Below, piece by piece: positions 22,083-31,115 of a stretch of DNA of 64,000 nt. The first letter of the stretch is position 1; each line of letters starts with the position of its first letter. The stretch is from assembly GCF_019898765.1 (NCBI RefSeq), contig NZ_JAIOKB010000008.1:62001-126000 (forward strand), read 5' to 3'. Both the position numbers and the translations under genes were made by a program. This stretch comes from Sphingomonas yunnanensis (GTDB lineage Bacteria > Pseudomonadota > Alphaproteobacteria > Sphingomonadales > Sphingomonadaceae). The notes under the pieces are model-generated. The model saw only the letters and a program-made list of their open reading frames with translations. It was not told the origin of the DNA and ran no database searches.

Positions 22083-24172
22083 GCTCCGTGGCGCGCCCCC
22101 GGCCACCCTCGCGTCGCCGCTTCCTGCTCGCGGCCGCGCTCGTCCCGCTGCTGATGGCGGCGCTGATCGCGTGGACCGACGGGGAATATGCGCGCTCGCT
22201 GCGGTTGCAGGCGGCGGCGACGCGCTCGTTCGACCGCGAGCGCGCGCAGGTGATGCTGCTCTCCGCGATGAAGGACGCCGAGACCGCGCAGCGCGGCTAC
22301 CTCCTCACCGGCGACCCTGCCTTCCTCCAACCCTACGCGCCCGCCCGCCGGCTCGCGTCGAGACTCCGCGCGGTGGAGGGGGTCGCCGCGCCAGAGGTCG
22401 CCGCGCTGATCGACAACAAGTTCGCCGAGCTGGACCACACGCTCGCGCTGTTCCGCGCCGGGCAGCACGCCGCGGCGCGCGACGCGGTGACCGACGGCGA
22501 GGGGCGGCGCGTCATGGACCGGCTGCGCGTTGCGCTAGCGCGCGCGGGCACCAGCGAGCGGGCGCTGACCGCTGAGCGCCGCGCCGCCTTCGCGCGGCAG
22601 CGGAGCGAACTCCGGCTGCTGCTGCTCGCCACCGCCACGGTGCTCACGCTGGCGCTCGCGGCGACGCTGCGCTCGCTGTGGCGGTCGCGGTACCAAGCCT
22701 ATGATGCCGCGCTCGACGCCTATGAGAAGGGTGAGCGCAACGCCGCGATCCTGCGCGGTACCAACGACGCGCTGCTGATCCTCAATCCCAGCGGCACGAT
22801 CGAGATGATCAACGCTGCCGCCAGCGTATTACTCGGCTACGCGCCAGAAGAGCTGGAGCGGCGAGACGTCGCCACGGTACTGCGCATCGCCGAGGGCAGC
22901 GGCGCCTTTCACCAGCGGATCGGCTTCCACGACGGGCGGCTCGACCACCACCTTCTCACCGACCGAGCCGCACGCCACCGCGACGGCAGCGAGCGGCACG
23001 TCGATGTCGCGATCGGCGTGATGCGCGTGCCGAGCGGCGATCATCTCATACTATCGCTGCGCGACGCTTCCGAGCGCGCGCGGGTCGAGCGCGCCAAGGA
23101 CGAGCTGATCTCCACCATCGGGCACGAGCTGCGCACTCCGCTCACCTCGGTGGTCGGGTCGCTCGCGCTGCTGCGCGGCGGAGGCGGCGCGGCGCTCCCG
23201 ACGCGGGCGGCGCGGCTGGTCGACATCGCCGACAATAATGCGCGACGGCTGATCCGGCTGATCAACGACCTGCTCGACATTGACCGGATCGAGTCGGGTC
23301 AGCTGGCGATGGCGCGCGTGCCGATCGACCTGCGTGACGTCGCCGCGCAGGCCGCGCTCGACAGCGACGGCCTGGCGCGCAGCCGCGGGGTGGAGCTGGT
23401 CGACGCGTCGGTGGCCCTGCCCGTCGCGGTCGAGGGTGACGCCGGACGACTGCTGCAGGTGGTCACGAACCTCGTCTCCAACGCGATCCATGCCTCTCCC
23501 GCGGGCGCGGCGGTGACAGTCGCGGCGCGCGTTCAGGAGGGCCGCGCGCTGATCGCGGTCGAGGACCGCGGCGGCGGCGTGCCCGCGGCGGTGCGGCCGC
23601 GCCTGTTCGAGCGCTACGAGAGCGGCCGTGCCGCGACCCATGCCCCCGCCTCGGGGCTGGGGCTGGCGATCTCGCGCGAGATCGTGCGCCGCCATGACGG
23701 CGCGATATGGTTCGAAGATCGCGCGGGCGGCGGCACGCGCTTCGCTTTCGCGCTGCCACTGCTCGAGGCGGACATACCCGCTGCACCCGCGTCGGAAGCA
23801 CCGCTGCCGCTGTTGCTCCACCTCGACGACGACCCCGACGTCCGCGCCACCGTCGCGGTGGCGCTCGCCGGGGTCGCGCGCGTGCTGCCGGCGGTCAGCC
23901 TCGCCATGGCGCGTGCGCTGCTACGCGACGGCGCACCGGATCTCGCGCTGCTCGACATGCAAGTCGTCGACGGCCATGGGCCGGAGCTCGCGCCCGAGCT
24001 GGTCGACGCGAGCGGTGCGCGGGTGCCGGTGGTGATCTACTCGGGCCAGGCGGTGCCGCCGGCGCTCGCCGCGCGCGCCGCGGCGGTGCTCACCAAGGGG
24101 CGCCACGGCCTGCCCGAGCTGGTCGCCACTGTGCGGCGGCTGCTCGCCAGGCGGACGCTGGTGGACGCCTGA
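22079..24172 (+). CDS. CHASE3-PAS hybrid sensor histidine kinase
   Basis: A 697-residue inner-membrane kinase. TM1 is about residues 14-31. A CHASE3-type periplasmic sensor follows (AETAQRGYLLTGDPAFLQPY), then TM2 about 182-203. A PAS domain covers about 225-335, HisKA has phospho-His349 in GHELRTPLTS, and the HATPase domain has N and G boxes (NLVSNAI, DRGGGV, SGLGLAIS). A C-terminal receiver has LDDDPDV and phospho-Asp626 in LLDMQ, making it a hybrid. It overlaps the regulator before it and the lone receiver after it (TGATG), so the three are one translational unit. Confidence 0.95.
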   Translation: MSSVARPRPPSRRRFLLAAALVPLLMAALIAWTDGEYARSLRLQAAATRSFDRERAQVMLLSAMKDAETAQRGYLLTGDPAFLQPYAPARRLASRLRAVEGVAAPEVAALIDNKFAELDHTLALFRAGQHAAARDAVTDGEGRRVMDRLRVALARAGTSERALTAERRAAFARQRSELRLLLLATATVLTLALAATLRSLWRSRYQAYDAALDAYEKGERNAAILRGTNDALLILNPSGTIEMINAAASVLLGYAPEELERRDVATVLRIAEGSGAFHQRIGFHDGRLDHHLLTDRAARHRDGSERHVDVAIGVMRVPSGDHLILSLRDASERARVERAKDELISTIGHELRTPLTSVVGSLALLRGGGGAALPTRAARLVDIADNNARRLIRLINDLLDIDRIESGQLAMARVPIDLRDVAAQAALDSDGLARSRGVELVDASVALPVAVEGDAGRLLQVVTNLVSNAIHASPAGAAVTVAARVQEGRALIAVEDRGGGVPAAVRPRLFERYESGRAATHAPASGLGLAISREIVRRHDGAIWFEDRAGGGTRFAFALPLLEADIPAAPASEAPLPLLLHLDDDPDVRATVAVALAGVARVLPAVSLAMARALLRDGAPDLALLDMQVVDGHGPELAPELVDASGARVPVVIYSGQAVPPALAARAAAVLTKGRHGLPELVATVRRLLARRTLVDA

Positions 24173-24537
24173 TGCCGTTGCGCCTGCTGTTCGTCGACGA
24201 CGATCCCGACATCCGCACCATCGTGGAGCTGGCGCTGGGGCTCGACCCGACGATCGAGTTGGGCGTCGCCGCCAGCGCGAGCGAGGCATTGAGCGCACTG
24301 GCGGCGGCCCGGCCTGACGCCGCGCTGCTCGACGTGTCGATGCCCGACATGGACGGTCCGACGCTCCTCGTAGCGTTGCACGACCGCGTCCCCGGCCTGC
24401 CGGTGATCTTCATGACCGCGCACGGTCGCGAACGGGGCGTCGCGGCGCTGCGCGCGATCGGCGCGCGCGGCGTGATCGTCAAGCCGTTCGATCCGCTGTC
24501 ACTGTCGGCGCAAATTCGCGCGCTGCTCAGCGACTGA
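24172..24537 (+). CDS. Single-domain response regulator
   Basis: A 121-residue stand-alone receiver that starts MPLRLLFVDDDPDIRT. Phospho-acceptor Asp54 is in AALLDVSMPD, the conserved Thr is in IFMTAHGRE and the Lys is in IVKPFDP. It has no output domain, so it is likely a CheY/Spo0F-like phosphate shuttle between the hybrid kinase and the HPt protein encoded at 20728-21339. ATG 24172 shares a base with the kinase stop. The 3' end overlaps the convergent PilZ-like gene by 11 bases. Confidence 0.93.
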   Translation: MPLRLLFVDDDPDIRTIVELALGLDPTIELGVAASASEALSALAAARPDAALLDVSMPDMDGPTLLVALHDRVPGLPVIFMTAHGRERGVAALRAIGARGVIVKPFDPLSLSAQIRALLSD

Positions 24538-25129
24538 GTGTCGCCTCCAGCCGCGCGATCGCGCCGGCGAGTTGGCGCACACTGAGCGGCGCGGCGAACT
24601 CGATCGCGAAGGCGTCGTCCCCGGTCCAGGCGAGCTTGCCGCGCACGACCAACTCGGCGTCGATCACCACCTCGATCGCACTGCCGTCATCGGCCGGCGG
24701 CGCCCCTGCGACGCGTACGCCGCCGAGCCCGAGGTCGATCGCGCGATGCTCGGTGAGCCGCGAGTCCGTGACGAGCTCGACGGGACCGTCGTAGCGGAAG
24801 CGGGGGCTGCGCGGCGTCTCGGCGACCGCGCGCAGCGTCTCCTCGCCGAGCGGCTCGTCGAAGGTGAGTCCTACCATCGCCCCGCGCACCCAGCGCACGG
24901 TGGCGTCCCGCGCGATCAGCCCGCGCGTCTCGATCGTCACCGCGGTACCGACGGCCGGCTGCGGTTCGAGTTCGATGCCCGCGCCCCCCGGCCCGAGGTT
25001 ACGCACGGTGCAGACGTGTTGCCGCCCGGCGATCATCAGCCGGCCGAGCGCGAAGAGCGTGCGCTCGCGCGGGGCGGCGCGCTGCTCCTCGCCCCCACGC
25101 GGCGGCACCTGATCGCCCTCACGGGTCAT
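24527..25129 (-). CDS. PilZ-like domain protein
   Basis: A 200-residue protein with two repeats that look like PilZ beta barrels. The first (about 25-105) carries RTLFALGRLMIAGRQ and NLGPGGAGIELE. The second (about 108-200) carries RFRYDGPVELV and AIDLGLGGVRV. The canonical c-di-GMP residues (RxxxR and D/NxSxxG) are only partly kept, so nucleotide binding is doubtful. ATG 25129 is chosen for the GGAGGA upstream; ATGs at 25144 and 25171 are open but place that ribosome site inside the gene. It is convergent with the receiver gene. Confidence 0.75.
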   Translation of the reverse strand: MTREGDQVPPRGGEEQRAAPRERTLFALGRLMIAGRQHVCTVRNLGPGGAGIELEPQPAVGTAVTIETRGLIARDATVRWVRGAMVGLTFDEPLGEETLRAVAETPRSPRFRYDGPVELVTDSRLTEHRAIDLGLGGVRVAGAPPADDGSAIEVVIDAELVVRGKLAWTGDDAFAIEFAAPLSVRQLAGAIARLEATLSR

Positions 25130-25565
25130 CCTGTCCTCCGTCATGCGCCAGCGCGCCGCATGGTCCGTCATCCTGCCCGCCCCAACAATGATCCGCCCCC
25201 CTGGCTACCGCACGCCGGTCGCGGCATGAACGGCGCCCCTTCCGCACGTCGCGATCCCGACCAACATCGCGACCGCGAGCGCGGCTGACCTTATAGCCCG
25301 CGCTGACCCACAGGTCACGTGCCGGCGACGTGCCCGGCTGCCTGATCGAACCGGGCTGGAGCAGGTCAAGGACCGGGTTGGTTAAGCAGGAACTAGCATG
25401 GTTGGTTAATCGCCTTCGCTCGAGACCGAAGTCTAAGGTTTCGCCGAGCCGAGCGGTTGCGGCGATCGCCGCCGAGCGATCGTCTTGCTTTACGAGGATG
25501 CCGCGCGCAGCATCGGTGAGCGACGGCGACCGCCGCGCGCGACGCCGTCACCGGGGGGTGAGAGA
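25130..25565. other. 436-base gap with a direct repeat
   Basis: I see no convincing gene in this gap. From about 25370 the sequence becomes less GC-rich and holds a 10-base direct repeat GGTTGGTTAA at 25376-25385 and 25400-25409, 24 bases apart. On the other strand each reads TTAACC, the core of a CtrA half-site. The region probably contains the promoters of the PilZ-like gene and of the small gene at 25566. Confidence 0.45.
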
Positions 25566-25835
25566 ATGACCGACGCGCCAGCGATCCTGGTCGGCTGGAA
25601 GCGTGACCGCACGCGCCACGGCTTCGTGGTGACGCTTCAGCTGGCGCGATCGGCCGAGGCTGTGCGACGGCAGGATTATGATCGTGTCAGCCTCGTGGTG
25701 AACGATCGCCAGTTGCGCTCGCTCACGCGCGACCTCGTCCGCGCGCTCGACGACCGCGGCCTCGACACCTTCCACCGCCCGACCGGCTGGCGCCGCTGGA
25801 CCGCGCTGCTGCGCAAAGCGCAACGCGGAAAGTAG
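25566..25835 (+). CDS. Small uncharacterised basic protein
   Basis: An 89-residue soluble protein that starts MTDAPAILVGWKRDR, with a purine-rich GGGGGTGAGAG stretch upstream of ATG 25566. It has a beta-rich first half (GFVVTLQLARS) and an arginine-rich second half (LTRDLVRALDDRG, GWRRWTALLRKAQRGK). No domain recognised. A frame open back to 25485 has no ribosome site. A hairpin follows directly. Confidence 0.6.
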   Translation: MTDAPAILVGWKRDRTRHGFVVTLQLARSAEAVRRQDYDRVSLVVNDRQLRSLTRDLVRALDDRGLDTFHRPTGWRRWTALLRKAQRGK

Positions 25836-25845
25836 CGGGGCACCC

Positions 25846-25866
25846 TCCTCCCGTTCGCCGGGAGGA
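25846..25866. terminator. Bidirectional hairpin between convergent genes
   Basis: Perfect 8-base arms TCCTCCCG (25846-25853) and CGGGAGGA (25859-25866) lie in the 39-base gap between the small plus-strand gene and the GH2 gene. Its position suggests shared termination, though there is no T-tract. Confidence 0.5.
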
Positions 25867-25874
25867 CGAAGACC

Positions 25875-27848
25875 TCACTGGCCCGATCCCGGCTCGGCGG
25901 CGTGGAGCGGCGCGTGGATGCGCGCGAAGGTGGCCGGCGGCAGCTTGCTCTCGGCGCGATCATAGGTGAGCAGTCCGTTGATCTCGCCCTCGACGTCGGT
26001 GGTCTGGGTATAGACTGCCGCGCTCAACCCCAGGTCGCGTGCCTGACGGATCACCTCGTCGTATTTGCGCTGATAGCGCGCCTGATAGTCGGCCTTGTCC
26101 TTGGCGGTCTGATAGCCCCAGTTCTTGCGCGCCGGGAACCACAGATGCCCCGGCACCGGCAGGCCGATGCCGCCGAACTCGCCGATCACGATCGCGCGGT
26201 GGGTCTGATGAGTCGGCGCCTTGGGCACGTTCTCATAGGTGTGGATGTCGTAGAGGTCGGAGCCGGCGTCGCCGGTATCGAGCCAGCCCGACACCTTGTT
26301 GACCAACCGGCTGGGATCGAGCTCGTGGACCATCTTGGCCAGCCGCGTCGAGGCATATTGCCCCCAGCCCTCGTTGTTAACCACCCAGGTGACGATCGAG
26401 GGATGGTTGCGCAGGTCGCTGATCATCCGCGTGAGCTCATACTCGAACTCGTTGGTGGTCTCCTGCGGCATCAGCGCTTCGCCCTGCGACGACGGGCGGA
26501 CGAACTGGTCGAGGCTCTCGTCCTCCTCGCCCGAGGGCATGTCCTGCCAGATCAAGATGCCCATCCGGTCGGCCTCGTAGTAATATTGTGCCGGCTCGAC
26601 CTTGATGTGCTTGCGCAGCATGTTGAAGCCCGACGACTTGAGGTAACCGATCTCGAAGCGGATCGCCTCCTCCGACGGTGGGGTGAGCAGCCCATCGGGC
26701 CACCAGCCCTGGTCGAGCGTGCCGTTTTGGAAGAGCGGCTTGTTGTTGAGCATCATGACCGGCTGGCCGGGCACCTTGCCCGCGCCGATCGAACTCTTGC
26801 GCATCGCGAAATAGCCGTCGACCGTGTCGCGCGCGCCACCCTGCACCGCCGCGCTGCGGTAGAGCGCCGCCTCATGCGCGGTGAGGATCGTGTCGCCGCG
26901 CTCGCGGTGCGGGCTGTTGTCCGGCCCGGTATAAGGGCTGCGCACCTTCACCAGCTCGACCTTGAGATCGTAGAGGAAGGGGTCGTCGGGGGACCACAGA
27001 TGCGCGTCCGTGATCGCCAGCGTGGCGGGGCGGTTGCCGCGCACCAGCGCGGTCGCGACGGTGCGCCCCTTCTGCGAGGCGGTGATCCGCACCGCGTCGT
27101 CGTCGGCGGCGCTGCGGTTGAGCGCGACGTCGACCGAGAGCGTGCCGCGGTCGATGTCCGGCGTGATCTTCATGTCCTCGACGTGGAGCGCGGGGACGGG
27201 CTCGAGCCACACGGTCTGCCAGATGCCGGTGACGGGCGTGTACCAGATGCTGTTGGGCTTGAGCACCTGCTTGCCGCGCGGCTGCGCGCCGGTCGAGGTC
27301 GGGTCGGTGACCTGCACCACCAGCTCGTTGTCTCCGCTCTTCAGGTAATCGGTGACGTCGAGGCTGAACGCGTCCGAGCCGCCGCGGTGCGTGCCGACCA
27401 GGCTCCCGTTGACCATGATGCTCGCCTCATAGTCGACCGCGCCGAAGTGGAGCAGCACGCGCTGCCCTTGCCAGTCGGCGGGCACCGCGAAGCGGCGCTT
27501 GTACCACAGCCGATCGTCGGGCGTGACCGAACGCGCCACGCCCGACAGGCGCGACTCCACCGCGAAGGGAACTAGGATCTTGCCGTCCATCTGCGCCGGC
27601 TGCGGCGCCGCCTTGGGGCGCACCGCATAGTCCCACTGCCCGTTGAGGTTGAGCCACTTGGTCCGCTTCATCTGCGGGCGCGGGTAGCCGCGCCAGGCAT
27701 TGTCGGGTGTGACGGCGCGGCCCCAGCGCGTGACGAGATCGCTGGTGTAGATCGTTCCCGCAGGCGTGGCGGGGGCCGTCTGCGCGGCCGCGATCGGGCT
27801 CGTCGCCGCGCCCGCGAGCGCCGCGACGATGATGGCCAGCTTGCTCAT
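25875..27848 (-). CDS. Exported GH2-family glycoside hydrolase (657 aa)
   Basis: A 657-residue precursor with a signal peptide (MSKLAIIVAALAG, cut near AAAQ) and the GH2 architecture. A jelly-roll sugar-binding domain (about 50-200, PFAVESRL, RLWYKRRFAVP) is followed by an Ig-like sandwich (about 205-320) and a TIM barrel. The acid/base Glu493 is in VVNNEGWG and the nucleophile Glu557 in VIGEFGG. It is shorter than LacZ and lacks the two LacZ C-terminal domains, so it could be a beta-galactosidase, beta-glucuronidase-like or related enzyme. The MGH1-like gene lies upstream on the same strand, 122 bases away, with an operator-like site between. Confidence 0.9.
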   Translation of the reverse strand: MSKLAIIVAALAGAATSPIAAAQTAPATPAGTIYTSDLVTRWGRAVTPDNAWRGYPRPQMKRTKWLNLNGQWDYAVRPKAAPQPAQMDGKILVPFAVESRLSGVARSVTPDDRLWYKRRFAVPADWQGQRVLLHFGAVDYEASIMVNGSLVGTHRGGSDAFSLDVTDYLKSGDNELVVQVTDPTSTGAQPRGKQVLKPNSIWYTPVTGIWQTVWLEPVPALHVEDMKITPDIDRGTLSVDVALNRSAADDDAVRITASQKGRTVATALVRGNRPATLAITDAHLWSPDDPFLYDLKVELVKVRSPYTGPDNSPHRERGDTILTAHEAALYRSAAVQGGARDTVDGYFAMRKSSIGAGKVPGQPVMMLNNKPLFQNGTLDQGWWPDGLLTPPSEEAIRFEIGYLKSSGFNMLRKHIKVEPAQYYYEADRMGILIWQDMPSGEEDESLDQFVRPSSQGEALMPQETTNEFEYELTRMISDLRNHPSIVTWVVNNEGWGQYASTRLAKMVHELDPSRLVNKVSGWLDTGDAGSDLYDIHTYENVPKAPTHQTHRAIVIGEFGGIGLPVPGHLWFPARKNWGYQTAKDKADYQARYQRKYDEVIRQARDLGLSAAVYTQTTDVEGEINGLLTYDRAESKLPPATFARIHAPLHAAEPGSGQ

Positions 27849-27921
27849 GTCTCTCTCCCTGCGAGGCGTTCCGCCCGTCTTGTCAGCGGGATGGCACAGG
27901 CGAGCCGATAAAGGAAAGTGA

Positions 27922-27936
27922 ATTGTCAGATTATAA
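27922..27936 (-). promoter_or_regulatory. Operator-like motif over a -10 box ahead of GH2 gene
   Basis: ATTGTCAGATTATAA (plus-strand reading) is found 74 bases upstream of the GH2 start. The minus strand here contains a perfect TATAAT (27930-27935) that could be the -10 of the GH2 promoter. The pattern ATTGTC-N-GA-NN-ATAA recurs at 44935-44949 ahead of the other GH2 gene. It resembles GntR/FCD-type sites (TNGTNNNACNA), with one base different. Confidence 0.45.
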
Positions 27937-27970
27937 GGATGCGGTGGGCTCGCGGAGAGAGGACGTAGCT

Positions 27971-29962
27971 TTAAAACAGCTTGAGCTCAGCCAGCCGCAT
28001 GGAGCGATCCGCGGGCACGTCGAACAGCACGCGCACTCTGCTGGTCGTGAGCGGTCGCCATCTCGCCCGCGTGATGCCGTTGGCCACCGGCCCGGTGCCG
28101 CGCACCGCTACGTCGCGCCAGCGCGTGCCGTCCCACGCCTGCACCTTGTAGCTGCGCGGCGCGGCGAAGCGCGCCTCGTCGGCGAAGAAGGCGAGCTCGG
28201 CACGTTCAAGCCGCGTCGGGCGTCCGAGATCGAGCGCGAACCACTGCGCCCCACCGCTTCCGGAGGACCAGCCGTTGGGCAGCTCGGGGAAGAACCACAA
28301 GCGCCCGTCGATCGCGTCGTGGAGGTTCTCGACCGCGGTGCCGCTCGACGCGGATGGCATGGGATAGTCGCCGCGGACGAGCTGGACCGCGCGATCGATC
28401 GGCCGCTCGATCGGGGCTACCGTGGCACGCGGCACCGCGACCGACAGCCGCCCGAGCGTCGCGCGGTGCGCCACACGGCGGCCATCTAGCTCGACCGTGA
28501 GCCCGCGTTCGCCATAGTGACTGCCGTCGGTGTCCCAGGTCACGCCGAGGCGGTGGCCGTGATAGGGCACGTCCTGCACGCGAAACCAGGCGAGCGCCTG
28601 CGGGTCACCCGCCGCGGGCAGCAGCGGGTTGACCGCGACCGTGTCACCCGCCTGCGGGCGAATGCCGACCAATCCACCGAGCAGGAGATCGACGAAACCC
28701 GAGTGGAAGTAATGGTGGCTCCGTCCCAGCCCCACGATCGGGCGCCCCGTCTCGGGATGATAGTCCTCCTCCAGGTCGAGCCGGTCGCCCTGATAGTGGA
28801 GCGCGGCATATTGCCGCAGCAGCCGGAGATAATCCGAGCGAGTCACCACCTTCTGGTCGTAATGGTCGAGCAGATTGGCCATGCCGAGCAGCAGCTGGGT
28901 CGTCTGGAACGGCCAGCTCGGCCCGTTCCACTGGCATTCGGGTGCCTCGCCCTCGTAGCGATACTGACGCAGATAATATTGGTAGCTTGCCTCGACCGTG
29001 CGCGGCCCGGCGGCGCCGCCCAGTTCATCGCGGGCCAGCACGTGGCGCCACGCCGCGGCGAAGCGTCCGGTGTCGTCGGGCAGGTCGAAGGTCCAGGGCA
29101 CGTAGCCGACCAGTTCACGCCCGCGGATCGGCGCCCAGTAGCGGACATACTGATTGTCGACCTTGTAGCGGTCGATGAAGTGCGCGAGCCCCGGGCTCCA
29201 CAGGTCGCGCTGCACCAGGGCCTTGATCGTCGTGGCGCGCGCGGCGAAATCGGCGCTCGCGCCGCGGTCTCCCGACAGCGCGTACAGCTGCGACAAAGCG
29301 CGCGCGTTGGCGAACATATAGCTGTTGATCGAGGGGCGAAACGAGTCGCCGCCGCGGAACCCGTCCTTGCCGCCCGAGGCGTCGATCGACGAGATCGTGT
29401 ACTCGGTGGCGTCGAGCAGCGGCTCGACCCAGTAGAGCCGCTTGGCGGCATCTCGATGGTCGGCCCAGGCGTCGTACAATCGACGCATGGCGGCGAGGTG
29501 GCGCGTCGCCGCGGCCCGGTCGCCGTCGACGAGGTAGCGGCCCCATACCGAGTCCGCCATGTAGTCGGTGAAGTGGCGGTCGTTCCCGCCATTGTACATG
29601 TGCGTGATATAATCGTCGGCGTAGCGCCGGTCGCGCAGCCAGCGCCCCTCGCCGATATGGAAGCCGGTGGCGTCGTTGAGGCTGGCCCAGGGCTGGAGCT
29701 GCCACGACACGTCATCGAGGAATTCGGTGGAGATATAGCCGCGCTCACCGAGGTCGCGCTGGTGCGCGCGGTACAGCTGCCAGCGATAATAATAGACAGC
29801 GTCGAGGCGCGCGTCGGCGGACTCGAGGAAGGGGATGCGGTCGCGGTACCAGGGTGCGTCGTTGCCGAAGCGCTCGCGCGCCACCCGCTCGACGTCGATC
29901 GCCTGCGCCGGCGCGGCGAGCAGCAGCGCCGCGGCGGCGAGCCGGCGTGCGGTGCGGATCAT
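27971..29962 (-). CDS. MGH1-like (alpha/alpha)6 glycoside hydrolase with discoidin-like tail
   Basis: A 663-residue precursor with a signal peptide (ALLLAAPAQA). Residues about 30-470 look like the MGH1/GH63-like catalytic barrel, with the family blocks ECQWNGPSWPFQTTQ and later HYHPETG-type sequence (EEDYHPETGRPIVG). A beta domain follows, and the last ~130 residues resemble an F5/8 type C (discoidin) carbohydrate-binding domain (WSSGSGGAQWFALDLGRP). The start is ATG 29962 with GGGAGGGA just upstream; the frame is open to 30019 without reason to start there. Likely substrate is an oligosaccharide in the periplasm; specificity is unknown. It is transcribed toward the GH2 gene. Confidence 0.82.
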   Translation of the reverse strand: MIRTARRLAAAALLLAAPAQAIDVERVARERFGNDAPWYRDRIPFLESADARLDAVYYYRWQLYRAHQRDLGERGYISTEFLDDVSWQLQPWASLNDATGFHIGEGRWLRDRRYADDYITHMYNGGNDRHFTDYMADSVWGRYLVDGDRAAATRHLAAMRRLYDAWADHRDAAKRLYWVEPLLDATEYTISSIDASGGKDGFRGGDSFRPSINSYMFANARALSQLYALSGDRGASADFAARATTIKALVQRDLWSPGLAHFIDRYKVDNQYVRYWAPIRGRELVGYVPWTFDLPDDTGRFAAAWRHVLARDELGGAAGPRTVEASYQYYLRQYRYEGEAPECQWNGPSWPFQTTQLLLGMANLLDHYDQKVVTRSDYLRLLRQYAALHYQGDRLDLEEDYHPETGRPIVGLGRSHHYFHSGFVDLLLGGLVGIRPQAGDTVAVNPLLPAAGDPQALAWFRVQDVPYHGHRLGVTWDTDGSHYGERGLTVELDGRRVAHRATLGRLSVAVPRATVAPIERPIDRAVQLVRGDYPMPSASSGTAVENLHDAIDGRLWFFPELPNGWSSGSGGAQWFALDLGRPTRLERAELAFFADEARFAAPRSYKVQAWDGTRWRDVAVRGTGPVANGITRARWRPLTTSRVRVLFDVPADRSMRLAELKLF

Positions 29963-30095
29963 CCTTGTCCCTCCCCATTTGTTCACCACCTTTACTGACA
30001 GCCGCGCCGGGCCGCGCAAGGGAGGGCAGGGCTAAATCGACCGAGACCACTCCAGATCAACGCGAGGTTGCGGCGCGCATGACAGGTTGCGCGCC

Positions 30096-30527
30096 ATGTT
30101 CCCGGACGTTTCCCCGCCCGCACGGCCGCTGCTCCTGCTCGCCGAGGCCGAGCCGTTCCGCGCCGATTACCTCCGCCACGCGCTCCACGACGCGGGCGCG
30201 CAACTGCTCGGGCCGGTGCGCGCGGTGGCGGAAGGGCTCGCGCTGCTCGCCAACCTCCGCGAGCGCCCCGCCGCCGCGATCGTCAACCTGCGGCTCGGCG
30301 ACGGCACTGCGCTGCCGCTGCTCGACTCGCTCGATGCCCTGGGCGTGCCGCTGCTGCTGATCGGCGAGGCGGGGATGACGCCGCCGCCGCGTCTCGCCGC
30401 GCACCCGTGCCTGCTCGCGCCGTTCGCCTCCTACCAGATCGTCGCGGCCGTGCTCGCGCTGCCCGTCACGCTGACTCAGCCGCCGCTCGCGACCGCGGCG
30501 GTCGCGGAGGGGGCGCGGCATGGCTGA
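30096..30527 (+). CDS. Receiver-like protein lacking the phospho-Asp
   Basis: A 143-residue protein with a receiver (CheY-like) pattern: LLLLAEAEPFRADYLRHAL at the start, then AAIVNLRLGDG, then LLLIGEAG. At the expected phospho-acceptor position the residue is Asn (IVNLRLGDG), and the acidic pair is replaced by AEAE, so phosphorylation is unlikely or altered. Such proteins are common as orphan genes in sphingomonads. ATG 30096 has ACAGG nine bases upstream. The 3' end overlaps the next gene by eight bases, suggesting coupling. Confidence 0.7.
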   Translation: MFPDVSPPARPLLLLAEAEPFRADYLRHALHDAGAQLLGPVRAVAEGLALLANLRERPAAAIVNLRLGDGTALPLLDSLDALGVPLLLIGEAGMTPPPRLAAHPCLLAPFASYQIVAAVLALPVTLTQPPLATAAVAEGARHG

Positions 30528-31113
30528 CGCCGCCGAGCCGACGCCGGGCGCCACCGCGCTGTTGATCATCGACATGATCAACGACCTCGACTTCGAGGGC
30601 GGCGAGCAGCTCGCCCCGGCCGCAGAGACGGCGGCCGGTCGCATCCGCGCGCTGCGCGACCGCGCCGATTCGGCGGACGTGCCGGTGATCTACGTCAACG
30701 ACAATTTCGGGCGCTGGCACGCCGAGCGATCGAGCATCGTCGACCATTGCCGCCGCGAGGGCAGTCGCGGCGCCGCGATGATCGCGGCGCTCGAGCCGCG
30801 CGAGCGCGATTACTTCGTCGTCAAGCCGCAGTTCTCCGGCTTCTATGCCACCAACCTGCCGGTCGTGCTGCCGCAGCTCGGGGTGAGCCGACTGATCCTG
30901 ACCGGGGTCGCGGCGGACATCTGCGTGCTGTTCACCGCCGCCGACGCGCATATGCGCGACTATGATCTCTGGGTGCCCGAGGACACGGTGGCGAGCGAGC
31001 GCGCCGAGCATCTCGACTGGGCGCTGGAGCTGATGCGCAAGAGCATGTGCGCCGAGACCGCCGCGAGCGAGGCGCTGGCGCTGGAGGCGTGGCTACGGCG
31101 GGAGAAGGCGTGA
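30520..31113 (+). CDS. Isochorismatase-family cysteine hydrolase
   Basis: A 197-residue alpha/beta hydrolase of the isochorismatase-like superfamily. The catalytic triad is Asp18 (LLIIDMIND), Lys102 (VVKPQFSGF) and Cys135 (VAADICVLFTA), with the usual preceding cis-peptide-type Val-Ala. Relatives include nicotinamidases, N-carbamoyl hydrolases and isochorismatases; the exact substrate cannot be given. It overlaps the receiver-like gene and is convergent with the VOC gene. Confidence 0.92.
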   Translation: MADAAEPTPGATALLIIDMINDLDFEGGEQLAPAAETAAGRIRALRDRADSADVPVIYVNDNFGRWHAERSSIVDHCRREGSRGAAMIAALEPRERDYFVVKPQFSGFYATNLPVVLPQLGVSRLILTGVAADICVLFTAADAHMRDYDLWVPEDTVASERAEHLDWALELMRKSMCAETAASEALALEAWLRREKA

Positions 31114-31115
31114 GC

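Noticed and set aside
29985..30003. A third copy of the GH2 operator-like motif ahead of the MGH1-like gene
   Set aside because: Only a CTGACA core is shared; the flanking half does not match, so it is not better than chance.
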